From positions 1 through 41,140 of the forward strand of contig CALUQC010000044.1 in assembly GCA_944322805.1 (NCBI GenBank): a stretch of 41,140 nucleotides of DNA, written 5' to 3'. Source of the stretch: an uncultured Bacteroidales bacterium (GTDB taxonomy: Bacteria; Bacteroidota; Bacteroidia; Bacteroidales; UBA932). The notes under the pieces are model-generated. The model had not been told where the DNA came from. It saw nothing but the letters and a program-made list of their open reading frames with translations, and did no database searches. How positions within the stretch are numbered: the stretch's first letter is position 1; the number at the start of each line of letters is the position of its first letter. Below are positions 1 through 8,019 of this stretch, in pieces. A program made the position numbers and the translations under genes.

Positions 1-801
1 CATTGTCTCCTCAACAGTATCTCTCGTCGTGCCGTGGACATCCGAGACTATCGCCCGCTCCTCCCCCGCCAATGCATTCAGGAGGGTGCTCTTGCCCGTA
101 TTCGTGGCTCCTGTTATCGCCACCGGAATACCGTTCCTGATGGCATTTCCGAGGCGGAATGAAGAAATCAGGCCGTCAACATGCGCCGTGACTTCATCCA
201 CCAATGCAAACAGTTCCGAGCGGTCGGCAAACTCCACCTGCTCCTCGCTGAAATCCAGTTCCAGTTCCATCAGAGACACTATGTTGAGAAGTTTGTCCCG
301 CATTTTCTTCAACTCATTGGAAAAGGCACCTTTCATCTGACTCAGGGCCACCCTGTGAGCCGCCGCATTTTCCGCCGAAATCAAATCCGCGACCGCCTCA
401 GCCTGAGCCAGATCCATTTTGCCGTTCAAATATGCCCTACGGGTAAACTCCCCCGGAGCCGCAAGCCTGAGCCCGTGTTCTACGAGCATCAGCAATATAT
501 TGTCCACTATGTATCCGGACGCATGGCAGGATATTTCCGCAGAATCTTCTCCGGTATATGAATGCGGAGCCCGGAAAACCGATACCAGGACTTCATCGAG
601 CAGGGAGCCGTCGTTCATGAATATCCGCCCGAATCGTACGGAATACCCCGGCGTCGAAGCGATATCCCGGCCTTCGGCACATCTCACGACCGCAGAAACG
701 GCATGCAGGGCTTCCGGACCGCTGACCCTCACCACTGAAATAGCACCTGTCCCCGGAACGGTCGCAGGAGCGCAAATAGTATCTTCGTTCAGCAAAAACA
801 T
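1..801 (-). CDS. mnmE: tRNA modification GTPase MnmE, N-terminal part (cut by window edge)
   Basis: MnmE works with MnmG to install the carboxymethylaminomethyl group on U34 of certain tRNAs. The minus strand is open from ATG at 801 to the window edge, giving 267 residues of a family usually about 450-460 long. The N-terminal tetrahydrofolate-binding region is clear: the start [14 protein letters not shown], then [11 protein letters not shown] and the [20 protein letters not shown] stretch. The helical region follows, and the G domain begins near the edge with Walker [10 protein letters not shown] and GTTRDT. Walker A departs slightly from the common GxPNxGKS because Pro is replaced by Thr. 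The C-terminal FCIGK motif lies outside the window. A -7 box sits about 65 bases upstream of the start, in the region shared with the divergent kinase. Confidence 0.95.
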   Translation of the reverse strand, partial: MFLLNEDTICAPATVPGTGAISVVRVSGPEALHAVSAVVRCAEGRDIASTPGYSVRFGRIFMNDGSLLDEVLVSVFRAPHSYTGEDSAEISCHASGYIVDNILLMLVEHGLRLAAPGEFTRRAYLNGKMDLAQAEAVADLISAENAAAHRVALSQMKGAFSNELKKMRDKLLNIVSLMELELDFSEEQVEFADRSELFALVDEVTAHVDGLISSFRLGNAIRNGIPVAITGATNTGKSTLLNALAGEERAIVSDVHGTTRDTVEETM

Positions 802-866
802 AGAATAAAAATTAAAATACCGGTGACCTGCGGTCAATGGAAACACGGCATCCGCCGGCAATGCTG

Positions 867-874
867 CAAAGTTA
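867..874 (-). promoter_or_regulatory. -7 promoter box for mnmE
   Basis: On the minus strand this reads TAACTTTG, an exact match to the Bacteroidota TAnnTTTG box. No good TTG lies at the usual distance. The expected -33 position falls inside the 22-bp palindrome at 884-905. Confidence 0.6.
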
Positions 875-883
875 CTATAATTA

Positions 884-905
884 TTGCACCGTCATGACGG
901 TGCAA
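884..905. promoter_or_regulatory. Perfect 22-bp palindrome, candidate operator
   Basis: The half-site TTGCACCGTCA is followed directly by its exact reverse complement, with no spacer and no mismatch. It lies between the divergent mnmE and deoxynucleoside kinase genes, ten bases upstream of the mnmE -7 box and about 40 bases upstream of the kinase -33 element. There is no following T-run, so a terminator is unlikely. A dimeric repressor or activator site is the simplest reading, but the protein is unknown. Confidence 0.5.
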
Positions 906-944
906 CATCATATTCGGCAATTTTTATTTATCGTTCAATTTTTT

Positions 945-976
945 TTGAAAAAATCCAAAACTGTTTCTTATCTTAG
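945..976 (+). promoter_or_regulatory. Promoter of the deoxynucleoside kinase gene
   Basis: A TTG (945-947) is followed after 21 bases by TATCTTAG (969-976), one mismatch from TAnnTTTG. The spacer contains AAAACTGTTTCT (957-968), the same element seen in front of corA, tamL and the wzi-like gene. Confidence 0.55.
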
Positions 977-1001
977 ATGTTTTGATTCTGAATATCCGAA
1001 T

Positions 1002-1622
1002 ATGCACATAGGAGTAGCGGGAAACATAGGCAGCGGGAAAACGACGCTCACGAGAATGCTTGCCGGGCACTACGGCTGGGTACCCAAATACGAGTCGGTG
1101 ACTTTCAATCCGTACCTCGAAGACTATTACAAGGACATACCCAGATGGTCCTTCAACCTCGAAGTATATTTCCTCACGCAAAGGTTCAAGGACATACTCG
1201 AGATTTCAAATTCCACGGACACCGTCATACAGGACAGGACCATACTTGAGGGCGTACATATTTTCGTGGCCAACAACAAGGATATGGGCAATCTCAGCGA
1301 CAGGGACTACGGCACCTACATGGACCTGTTTGACCTCATGATGTCGTTAGTGAAGGCTCCTGACCTGCTGATATACCTGAAATCCTCCATACCGCACCTG
1401 GTGTCCCAGATACAGAAGCGCGGCCGTGAATATGAAAAGTCAATAAGTCTCGAATACCTTTCGGGACTGAACGAGAGATATGAAAAATGGATATCGGAAT
1501 ATCAGGGAAATGTCCTTGTCATCGATGCGGACCATCTCGACTTCGAAAACAGGCCGGAAGACTTTTCCGTCATTACGGACCAGATAGACGCGCAGCTGTA
1601 CGGGCTGTTCACGCATGCCTGA
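1002..1622 (+). CDS. Deoxynucleoside kinase (dNK/dGK family)
   Basis: This 206-residue cytosolic P-loop kinase would phosphorylate deoxynucleosides for dNTP salvage. The start MHIGVAGNIGSGKTT holds the P-loop (GNIGSGKTT) at residues 7-15. DRTILEG matches the family's DRS/ERS-type base-binding and catalytic motif. RGREYEKSISLEYL carries the Arg-rich lid, and the C-terminal NVLVIDADHLDF matches the usual end. Length agrees with bacterial members (about 200-220). The frame stays open upstream to 837, but the ATG at 1002 is chosen because the P-loop begins at once after it, and a promoter box lies at 969-976, inside that extension. Which deoxynucleoside it prefers cannot be read from the sequence. 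It ends 42 bases before the convergent rnz stop. Confidence 0.9.
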   Translation: MHIGVAGNIGSGKTTLTRMLAGHYGWVPKYESVTFNPYLEDYYKDIPRWSFNLEVYFLTQRFKDILEISNSTDTVIQDRTILEGVHIFVANNKDMGNLSDRDYGTYMDLFDLMMSLVKAPDLLIYLKSSIPHLVSQIQKRGREYEKSISLEYLSGLNERYEKWISEYQGNVLVIDADHLDFENRPEDFSVITDQIDAQLYGLFTHA

Positions 1623-1664
1623 GCAGGTCCGCCAGCCCTGATTCCGTTCCAGTACGCGTACCGG

Positions 1665-2654
1665 CTACCTTTGACGCTCCAAAGGAACTTCTATCTTCAT
1701 CCCTTCTTTTCCGAGCACCGCATCCGGAAATATTTCGCGGACTTCGTCAAGATAAAACGAAGTGTCGGCAAACCGTGAAGAATAATGGCCGAGCACAAGT
1801 TTTTTCACGCCGGCCTCGAGAGCACAGCTTGCAGCCTGCTCCGTAGTCGAATGGAAGGTCATTCCGGCAAGGTCTTCCATTGCACGCGGGAAAGTGGTTT
1901 CATGGTACAGCAGGTCTACGCCTTTGACCCATCCTGAAAGTTCAGGGAAAGGAGCAGTATCGCTGCAGTAAGCGAAACTTCTCGGGGAATACGGCACATA
2001 AGTATGCTCGGCACAGCTTATATGCAAAGGCTCGTCCGAGCCTGAATATCGTGTAAATCCGTTTTCCGCTGACGGCTCGCACAAAGGGCCGGGTAACCGT
2101 AGCAGGTCCTCTCCCCTTTTCAATGCGGCTATCTCAGCCAATGTGAACCGGTACTTCTCCAACGATTCCTTGCGGACATTCAGGGCCGGCATCTTCTCCC
2201 GGAACAGGTATCCGTAAGTCTCTATCCTGTGCCGCAAGGGAAAGGCATATACCTCGATCACCCTGGTTTCGAATATGAGTTCCGGCGCCCTGGCAGACAC
2301 GGCATGATGCACGGGCTCGAACTTGAATCCGTCTCCGAAAGAATACATGAAGTTTTTCAGCACCGTCCCGAACGCTTCCGGAGCATATATGTGGAGCGGA
2401 GCCTTTCTGCCCAGCATACTCATGGTAGACAGCAGCCCGAAGATTCCGAAAGTATGGTCTCCGTGAAGATGAGTGATGAAGACAGTGTCGAGTTTCAGCA
2501 GGGAAAGCCTGCTGCGGCGCATCTGCATCTGGACGCCTTCACCGCAGTCAATCAAAAACAAGCGCCCCCGTATGTCTAATACTTGGGCGCTCGGATATCT
2601 GTTTACAGTGGGCAGGGCCGAAGCCGTGCCCAATATATTCAGAGTGAAGTTCAT
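1665..2654 (-). CDS. rnz: Ribonuclease Z (tRNA 3' endonuclease)
   Basis: RNase Z removes the 3' trailer of tRNA precursors. The 329-residue protein has the metallo-beta-lactamase fold with the zinc motif THLHGDH at residues 61-67 and a core strand LFLIDCGEGVQMQM just before it. Later come YHETTF and LGHYSSRF, the other metal-binding segments. The start MNFTLNILGTASALPT is the usual RNase Z beginning. The length is a little over the common 305-310. It starts 11 bases after the rpsA stop, so it is very probably the second gene of an rpsA-rnz operon. It ends convergently with the upstream kinase. Confidence 0.95.
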   Translation of the reverse strand: MNFTLNILGTASALPTVNRYPSAQVLDIRGRLFLIDCGEGVQMQMRRSRLSLLKLDTVFITHLHGDHTFGIFGLLSTMSMLGRKAPLHIYAPEAFGTVLKNFMYSFGDGFKFEPVHHAVSARAPELIFETRVIEVYAFPLRHRIETYGYLFREKMPALNVRKESLEKYRFTLAEIAALKRGEDLLRLPGPLCEPSAENGFTRYSGSDEPLHISCAEHTYVPYSPRSFAYCSDTAPFPELSGWVKGVDLLYHETTFPRAMEDLAGMTFHSTTEQAASCALEAGVKKLVLGHYSSRFADTSFYLDEVREIFPDAVLGKEGMKIEVPLERQR

Positions 2655-2665
2655 CTCAGGAGATT

Positions 2666-4564
2666 CTACTCACCTTTTTCAAGTTTTGATTTAAGTGCTG
2701 CAAGTTCCGAGATGTCGCCGAGAGTAGTCTTCTCGATGTTGGAGTTGATCTTCTTCACGGCTTTCTTGGTGCTGTCAGACTCGCCGGATACCTTTTCAGA
2801 CTTGGTCTCGGTATAAGTCCGTACATGCGACAGGCCTACCCTCTTGCTGCTGCGCTTCAGGTCAGTAACCCTGAATGCGAGCTCGTCTCCGGCTGCAGGC
2901 ATGGATCCGTCCTCTTTCACGAGTTCCTTGGTCGGGCAGAAGCCTTCGATATCGTCTCCGAGAGAAATAACGGCGCCCTTGTCGGTAATGCTGTCGATTT
3001 TCAGAGTGTGGACAGTGCCAACACGGTAGTTGTCCTCGATATCCTCCCACGGATTAGGAAGCAGCTGCTTGTGGCCGAGGCTCAGCTTGTGATTCTCCTC
3101 ATCGAAGTCGAGAATGATTACCTCTATCTTGTCGCCAGGCTGCACGAGCTCCGAAGGATGCTTGATCTTCGCCCATGACAGGTCGCTGATATGCACGAGA
3201 CCTTCGATGCCTTCCTCAAGCTCCGCAAATACGCCGAAGTTGGTGACATTGCGGACAACGGCAGTATGCTTCGAGCCGACAGGATATTTCTCGCGGATAT
3301 TCTCCCACGGGTTAGGAATAAGCTGCTTGAGACCGAGGGACATTTTCTTCTCCTCCCTGTCGAGGGTAAGTATCTGGGCTTCCACTTCGTCTCCGACTTT
3401 CAGGAAATCCTGTGCGATACGGAGTCTCGGGGACCATGACATCTCCGATACGTGGATAAGGCCTTCCACACCAGGCTCAATCTCTACGAATGCGCCGTAA
3501 TCTGCAATGAGGACGACCTTGCCTTTAACCTTGTCGCCGACCTTGAGATTAGGGTCGAGAGCCGACCACGGATGCGGAGTAAGCTGCTTGAGACCGAGAG
3601 CGATTCTCTTTTTGGCCTCGTCGAAGTCGAGGATGACCACGTTGATCTTCTGGTCGAGGTGAACGACCTCCTCAGGATGGTTGATTCTGCCCCATGAGAG
3701 ATCCGTAATATGGATAAGTCCGTCGACACCGCCCAGATCCACGAATACGCCGTATCCGGTGATGTTCTTGACGGTACCCTCGAGCACCTGTCCTTTCTCG
3801 AGTTTGCCGATGATCTGCATCTTCTGCTGCTCGAGTTCCGCCTCGATAAGTGCCTTGTGGGATACCACCACGTTCCTGAATTCCTGATTGATCTTCACGA
3901 TCTTGAAATCCATGGTAGTGTCAACATACTGATCGTAGTCCCTGATAGGCTTTACATCTATCTGCGAGCCAGGCAGGAATGCCTCGATACCGAAGATGTC
4001 CACGATCATACCGCCCTTCGTACGGGTCTTGACATAACCTTTCACTATTTCGCCTGCATTGTAAGCGGCGTTTACCATATCCCAGGAACGGAGGGCGCGG
4101 GCCTTCTTGTGGGAAAGCACCAACTGACCTTTCTTGTCCTCGGCAGTCTCCACGAATACCTCCACCTTGTCTCCGACCTTGAGATCAGGGTTGTACCTGA
4201 ACTCCGGAGCCATGATGACGCCTTCGCTCTTGTAGCCGATGTTTACGACCACTTCCCTCTTGCTGATGGATGTAACGACACCTTCCACCACTTCGTTTTC
4301 CACGACTTTGGAAAGCGTCTGGTCGTACATCTCTTCGATTTTCTTCTTGTCCTCGCCATAGACGTCATTTCCTTCGAATGCGTCCCAGTCGAACTTGTCC
4401 GGATCCACGGATGCGTTGGACATTTTCCCGGTTTCTTCCTTAGCAGGAGTTTCCTTTGCGGCCTCGGCGGCAGGAGCCGTCTCTGCTGCAGGTGCAGTCT
4501 CCACAGCCGGAGCGTTCTCTACGGCCGCAGTTTCCTCTGCTGCTACTGTCTTGTTTTCTTCCAT
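2666..4564 (-). CDS. rpsA: 30S ribosomal protein S1
   Basis: S1 binds mRNA at the ribosome and helps initiation. The 632-residue protein has six S1 (OB-fold) repeats. The first two are divergent, ribosome-anchoring types (EVVEGVVTSISKREVVVNIG; EIVKGYVKTRTKGGMIVDIF). Repeats 3-5 are classical RNA-binding types, each ending in a GLIH/GLVH-x-S/T-xLSW pattern, and the sixth is divergent (TVHTLKIDSITDKGAVISLG). The first ~45 residues are an Ala/Glu/Pro-rich extension built from near-repeats of ETAPAA. The C-terminal ~60 residues are Lys/Ser-rich. The gene has a strong promoter and a short structured leader. In a phylum where mRNAs mostly lack Shine-Dalgarno sites, S1 is expected to matter strongly for initiation. 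Confidence 0.97.
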   Translation of the reverse strand: MEENKTVAAEETAAVENAPAVETAPAAETAPAAEAAKETPAKEETGKMSNASVDPDKFDWDAFEGNDVYGEDKKKIEEMYDQTLSKVVENEVVEGVVTSISKREVVVNIGYKSEGVIMAPEFRYNPDLKVGDKVEVFVETAEDKKGQLVLSHKKARALRSWDMVNAAYNAGEIVKGYVKTRTKGGMIVDIFGIEAFLPGSQIDVKPIRDYDQYVDTTMDFKIVKINQEFRNVVVSHKALIEAELEQQKMQIIGKLEKGQVLEGTVKNITGYGVFVDLGGVDGLIHITDLSWGRINHPEEVVHLDQKINVVILDFDEAKKRIALGLKQLTPHPWSALDPNLKVGDKVKGKVVLIADYGAFVEIEPGVEGLIHVSEMSWSPRLRIAQDFLKVGDEVEAQILTLDREEKKMSLGLKQLIPNPWENIREKYPVGSKHTAVVRNVTNFGVFAELEEGIEGLVHISDLSWAKIKHPSELVQPGDKIEVIILDFDEENHKLSLGHKQLLPNPWEDIEDNYRVGTVHTLKIDSITDKGAVISLGDDIEGFCPTKELVKEDGSMPAAGDELAFRVTDLKRSSKRVGLSHVRTYTETKSEKVSGESDSTKKAVKKINSNIEKTTLGDISELAALKSKLEKGE

Positions 4565-4607
4565 TGTAAAAAATAAAACAATTAGTGGGTTGAACTTTAT
4601 CTTTCGT

Positions 4608-4622
4608 GCCTTCCCGGAAAGC
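4608..4622 (-). promoter_or_regulatory. Small stem-loop in the rpsA leader
   Basis: On the minus strand GCTTTCC and GGAAGGC pair, with one wobble and a tight loop, about 45 bases before the rpsA start. A second GC-rich inverted repeat (4628-4648, arms CCGCC/GGCGG) overlaps the predicted transcription start, so it may not be in the RNA. rpsA leaders are autoregulated in some bacteria; here this is inference only. Confidence 0.25.
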
Positions 4623-4649
4623 AGAAACCGCCTCCGGTCAAAAGGCGGG

Positions 4650-4679
4650 CAAAAGTATGTATAATTTTCGGATTTTCAA
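4650..4679 (-). promoter_or_regulatory. Promoter of rpsA-rnz
   Basis: On the minus strand TTG (4679-4677), 19 bases of spacer, then TACTTTTG (4657-4650) match the Bacteroidota -33/-7 consensus. The predicted leader is about 80 bases. Confidence 0.75.
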
Positions 4680-4737
4680 AAAGTTTTACGCTGATTTTCC
4701 TCTTGTTTTCCTGTTTTTTTACAATGTTTTTCTCTTT

Positions 4738-5685
4738 TTACAGCATTTTTCTTTTTCTGAAGATTATCAGGATGATGCTGAAGGAAAAAATCATGAGCGC
4801 GAGGACAATGGCGGCATCCCATCCCGTATCGGTCAGCGGCAGTTTCAGATTCATCCCGTAAAACCCCGTAATGAGAGTCGGAGGCATGAAAAGCAGGGAC
4901 ACCAACGTAAAGACCTTCATTATCTTGTTCTGGTCCAGATTGATAAGACCGATCACCGTATTCTGGAGATATTCCAAACGTTCGAAACCGAAATTGGTAT
5001 GGTTGATCAGTGACGAAATGTCTTTCAGAAGAACATTCAGCTTGGGCTGGAGGGAATGAGGATACTTGTTGCTCTTGAGCAGGCTCGATATCACCCTCTG
5101 CTTGTCGACTATGTTTTCCCGCACCAACATGGTGTTTTCCTGAAGCTGGTTTATGTCGAGGAGGAATTCCTCGTTTATGTCTTCCCCGAGGCTGACTTTG
5201 CGGTTGAACTGCTCTATCTCCTTTGACATCAGCTCGATCATATCGGCATCGAGGTCGATTCTCTGCTCCAGGATGCTCACGAACACGATATATCCCGTCG
5301 GATAGAACTTCGGGAAGGCGAGGAGCCTGCGCTGCAGATCGGTAAAGCTGCGCAGCGGACACTCTCTCAGGGTCACGAGGACATTGTCCGTAAGAATGAA
5401 GGACACCGTTTCCATCGAATACTCCTCCGGACCAGGTATAAGGAAGTTCGTATTCGCGAAAATAGCCGTATCGGTCTCTGAAAAACGGGATGAACTTTCG
5501 ATTTCCTCAGCCTGGGCGCGGCTCTGTATGGTCGTTCCGACAAAGGCTTCGGCGGCACGCTTTTCATCTCCGGACGGTGCGAACAGATCTATCCATACGA
5601 CCATTTCCGGAGTGAGGTCGGAGAGGACTGCCACAGACTGCGACATTTCCATCTGACCGTTTGATTTGTAGAATATCTCTATCAT
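4738..5685 (-). CDS. corA: CorA-family divalent metal ion transporter
   Basis: CorA forms a pentameric inner-membrane channel, mainly for Mg2+ (also Co2+ or Ni2+). The 315-residue protein has a cytoplasmic N-terminal funnel, a long helix (about residues 135-250), and two C-terminal membrane helices. The signature GMN at residues 277-279, in FYGMNLKLP, closes the first helix and forms the selectivity filter. The last residues are basic (FRKRKML), as in typical CorA C-termini. Length and layout match the family; the exact metal is not shown by sequence. The gene stands alone with its own perfect -7 box. Confidence 0.93.
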   Translation of the reverse strand: MIEIFYKSNGQMEMSQSVAVLSDLTPEMVVWIDLFAPSGDEKRAAEAFVGTTIQSRAQAEEIESSSRFSETDTAIFANTNFLIPGPEEYSMETVSFILTDNVLVTLRECPLRSFTDLQRRLLAFPKFYPTGYIVFVSILEQRIDLDADMIELMSKEIEQFNRKVSLGEDINEEFLLDINQLQENTMLVRENIVDKQRVISSLLKSNKYPHSLQPKLNVLLKDISSLINHTNFGFERLEYLQNTVIGLINLDQNKIMKVFTLVSLLFMPPTLITGFYGMNLKLPLTDTGWDAAIVLALMIFSFSIILIIFRKRKML

Positions 5686-5748
5686 CCTTAACCGTTTTTA
5701 TTCCGGCACTGGTCGTCGGAAATTAATAATTCGAAGCGAACAAGTCTG

Positions 5749-5780
5749 CAAAGATAAGAAACTGTTTTGAAAAATCGCAA
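5749..5780 (-). promoter_or_regulatory. Promoter of corA with AAACAGTTT spacer element
   Basis: On the minus strand TTG (5780-5778), a 21-base spacer, then TATCTTTG (5756-5749), an exact -7 box. The spacer ends in AAAACAGTTTCT (5768-5757), abutting the -7 box. A weaker partial copy on the opposite strand, ATCAGTTTCT, starts at 5781. Confidence 0.75.
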
Positions 5781-5843
5781 ATCAGTTTCTACATTTCACG
5801 GGGCATTTCAGGCATTTCTGGGGCGGCAGGACGCAACCATGGT

Positions 5844-6392
5844 CTAAAACAAGGCCCGGCAGCCGATGAATACGAGTATGGCGCCTCCGGCAATCTTGGC
5901 GGCATTCCCGAATTTCCTGCCCGATGCAGAGCCGAGGACAATGCCTGCGGACGATGCCATTATCGTTATCAGCAACGTCAGGACAGTCAATACTGCCGCG
6001 TCGCCAGAGCTCATATTCCCCATGGCAAGCGAAACTCCGACAGCGATCGCATCTATGCTCGTGGCTATGGCCGCCAGCATCATTTTTCTGAAACCCGACA
6101 AATCCACCGATTCTCCGTCTCCCCTGAGGCCCGACACTATCATCCTTATTCCCAAATAGGACAATATCACCAATGCTATGTAAGGAGCGATCCTGCTGAC
6201 ATAAGCCACTATGGAATAACCGGAAATCCATCCTGTAAAAAGGCACGCGGCCTGTACGACGCCGAAAACGGATGCCGTGGAAAACACTTTCCAGACATTT
6301 ACCCTGCCGAGGGTAACGCTTCCGCCCAGCGACACCACGAACGAATCCGCGCTCAGGGAAAGGGACAGGAGCAATATTTCTATGAATGGCAT
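5844..6392 (-). CDS. mntP: Manganese efflux pump MntP
   Basis: MntP exports Mn2+ and protects against manganese overload. The 182-residue protein is almost entirely hydrophobic, consistent with six membrane helices. It is an internal repeat of two related halves, each with an acidic membrane motif: LSLSADSFVV (Asp16) and ATSIDAIAVGVSL (Asp114). This is the hallmark of the MntP/YebN (DUF204) family, and the length is normal (about 180-190). It starts 12 bases after the recR stop and is probably the last gene of a kinase-recR-mntP operon. No manganese riboswitch (yybP-ykoY type) was recognised upstream; the gene lies within the operon. Confidence 0.93.
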   Translation of the reverse strand: MPFIEILLLSLSLSADSFVVSLGGSVTLGRVNVWKVFSTASVFGVVQAACLFTGWISGYSIVAYVSRIAPYIALVILSYLGIRMIVSGLRGDGESVDLSGFRKMMLAAIATSIDAIAVGVSLAMGNMSSGDAAVLTVLTLLITIMASSAGIVLGSASGRKFGNAAKIAGGAILVFIGCRALF

Positions 6393-6404
6393 GATTGCGG
6401 GAAT

Positions 6405-7040
6405 TTACGGTTTGAAAATCTGTCTGTTCAGGATGGAGCGCCCGAGCGTGAGTTCGTCCGCATAGTCCAGGTCGTCGCCGAAGCCGAGACCCCTTGCCAA
6501 TGTGGAAATCCTGATGCCGAAAGGCTTGAGCTGACGGTAAATGTAGAACGCCGTGGTCTCCCCTTCCACTTCCCCGCTCAGTGCGAAAATCACTTCTATT
6601 TCCCCGGGAGGGAATTCTCCGGCCAGGGATTTTATGCGCGACACCAGTTCGCCGATGGTCAGGTCGGAAGGGCCCGTGCCTTCTATGGGAGATATGATTC
6701 CTCCGAGAACATGGTACACGCCGGTGTACTGCCGTGTTTTTTCTATGCTCATCACGTCACGGATACTTTCCACCACGCATATGGTCTTGTGGTCGCGCTT
6801 CTCATCCGCACAGACAGCGCAGATGTCCCCGTCGGATATCATCCTGCATACCGAGCAGTACCGGACTTCGTTCCGCAGCCTGTCTATCGAGCCGGTGAAA
6901 TGGCGGACGTTTTCCACAGGCTGCCTGAGCAGATGCAGGGCCAGCTTCAACGCGCTGCGGCGTCCGACACCGGGCAGGGCGCCTATGGCATCCACGGCTT
7001 CCTGAAGAAGCCGGGAAGGATATTTCTCGTTATAATTCAT
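6405..7040 (-). CDS. recR: Recombination mediator protein RecR
   Basis: RecR works with RecO (and RecF) to load RecA at gaps during recombinational repair. The 211-residue protein has the N-terminal helix-hairpin-helix (AIGALPGVGRRSALKLALHLL), a zinc finger with Cys62, Cys65, Cys74 and Cys77, and a Toprim domain beginning ICVVES with a later EGETTAFYIYRQL. The C-terminus contains the usual TLARGLGFGDDLDYADELTL segment. The length is slightly over the usual 200 because of a few extra C-terminal residues. It starts 6 bases after the upstream kinase stop. Confidence 0.97.
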   Translation of the reverse strand: MNYNEKYPSRLLQEAVDAIGALPGVGRRSALKLALHLLRQPVENVRHFTGSIDRLRNEVRYCSVCRMISDGDICAVCADEKRDHKTICVVESIRDVMSIEKTRQYTGVYHVLGGIISPIEGTGPSDLTIGELVSRIKSLAGEFPPGEIEVIFALSGEVEGETTAFYIYRQLKPFGIRISTLARGLGFGDDLDYADELTLGRSILNRQIFKP

Positions 7041-7046
7041 TATTCT

Positions 7047-7892
7047 TCATTGTTTTCCGGAATGATATGCTGCAAGAGCATCTATCGGAGACGGCAGGAA
7101 TTTGCAGAAATCCATTCCATACACGGCGCCAAGCTCCATAAGCGTCTGCCTGCAGGCATACCCGACAGAGCCGACGACCCCTATTTTCATTGTCTCTCCC
7201 GGCCTTCCGTAAGCCATGAGCGACCTCCGTATGAAAGCATCAAGGTTTTCCTTCACAATCCCATGCAGATAAGCATCGTCCGATGCATTTTCAACGATAA
7301 AGGGCGCGAACGACGACAGGAATCCTGCAGGATTTTCCCCCTTGTAGACCGCATTCACTATATCTGTGTAATCCAACGGCCATTGCTCCCTGAATTTCTC
7401 CCGCGTTCTTTCCGGCACCATATTCTTTATATAGTCCGACAGGAAACGTTTGCCGAGAGCAGCTCCCCCGCCTTCGTCCCCGAGGATATACCCGCCCGGA
7501 CGGACATTGCCGGTCACGGAAACCCCGTCATAGCTGCAACTGTTCGACCCGGTCCCGAGGATGGCCGCAATGCCCGGACAGTCACCCCACAAGGCTCTGG
7601 CTGCCGCAAGCAGGTCGGATGCACATTCCGTCTCGGCCATGGGGAACGCCCGGCGCAGAATGGCCTTCATCCTTGCGGCATCCTTGTCCGACACCATTCC
7701 GGCACCGTAGAAATACAATTTTACGGGAGCCCCTCCCCCGCCAGCCGCCGTAACTTCATTGGCCGCCGCGGCCACTATGTCAAATATGGTCCGGTCCGAC
7801 ATTACCGACAGATTTATTCCCGGAGTCCTGAAACGTTTCCCGCCGATGACCCAGTCCGTCTTTGTAGCCCCGCCTTCCACCGTTATCGTCAT
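7047..7892 (-). CDS. N-acetylhexosamine kinase-like ATPase (BadF/BadG/BcrA/BcrD superfamily)
   Basis: The 281-residue protein has the ASKHA fold of N-acetylglucosamine and N-acetylmuramate kinases. The phosphate-1 loop is near the start (VEGGATKTDW, where most relatives have DGGxTKT). A phosphate-2-type loop is AILGTGSNSCSYDG, followed by GGYILGDEGGGAALG, which is strongly conserved in this family. An adenosine-type loop (IGVVGSVGYAC) is near the C-terminus. The likely role is phosphorylating an amino sugar recovered from peptidoglycan or host glycans, but the substrate is not shown. It is the first gene of the operon with recR and mntP and has a TAATTTTG box upstream. Confidence 0.8.
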   Translation of the reverse strand: MTITVEGGATKTDWVIGGKRFRTPGINLSVMSDRTIFDIVAAAANEVTAAGGGGAPVKLYFYGAGMVSDKDAARMKAILRRAFPMAETECASDLLAAARALWGDCPGIAAILGTGSNSCSYDGVSVTGNVRPGGYILGDEGGGAALGKRFLSDYIKNMVPERTREKFREQWPLDYTDIVNAVYKGENPAGFLSSFAPFIVENASDDAYLHGIVKENLDAFIRRSLMAYGRPGETMKIGVVGSVGYACRQTLMELGAVYGMDFCKFLPSPIDALAAYHSGKQ

Positions 7893-7908
7893 TTCCCGTG
7901 TTTTTCTG

Positions 7909-7916
7909 CAAAATTA
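7909..7916 (-). promoter_or_regulatory. -7 box of the kinase-recR-mntP operon
   Basis: The minus strand reads TAATTTTG, matching TAnnTTTG, 17 bases before the kinase start. No clear TTG is at 19-21 bases upstream. Confidence 0.55.
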
Positions 7917-7977
7917 GCAAATTAAAGCAACAACTGACATGCAAACGCAAAAGTATCGGAAATACCGGAAAAATTAC

Positions 7978-7985
7978 TATCTTTG
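7978..7985 (+). promoter_or_regulatory. -7 box of the zinc-ribbon membrane gene cluster
   Basis: TATCTTTG is an exact TAnnTTTG match, 34 bases before the ATG at 8020. It is divergent from the kinase promoter 60 bases away. The -33 element is not clear. Confidence 0.6.
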
Positions 7986-8019
7986 AAAGATAAACTTACT
8001 GTTAAAACAAAAACTGACC

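Noticed and set aside
1652..1661. 10-bp palindrome GTACGCGTAC between convergent kinase and rnz
   Set aside because: It is short, has no T-run, and is not repeated elsewhere in the window, so it is not called a terminator or site.
3710..4576. Long open frame (288 codons) antisense to the start of rpsA
   Set aside because: It lies wholly opposite a strongly supported S1 gene and has a composition typical of a mirrored frame. No promoter or domain supports it.
4628..4648. GC-rich hairpin CCGCC/GGCGG near the rpsA promoter as a terminator for corA
   Set aside because: There is no T-run after it in either direction, and it overlaps the predicted rpsA transcription start.
6711..7925. 404-codon open frame opposite recR and the kinase gene
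   Set aside because: It spans two well-supported genes and their spacer in antisense and has no family features.
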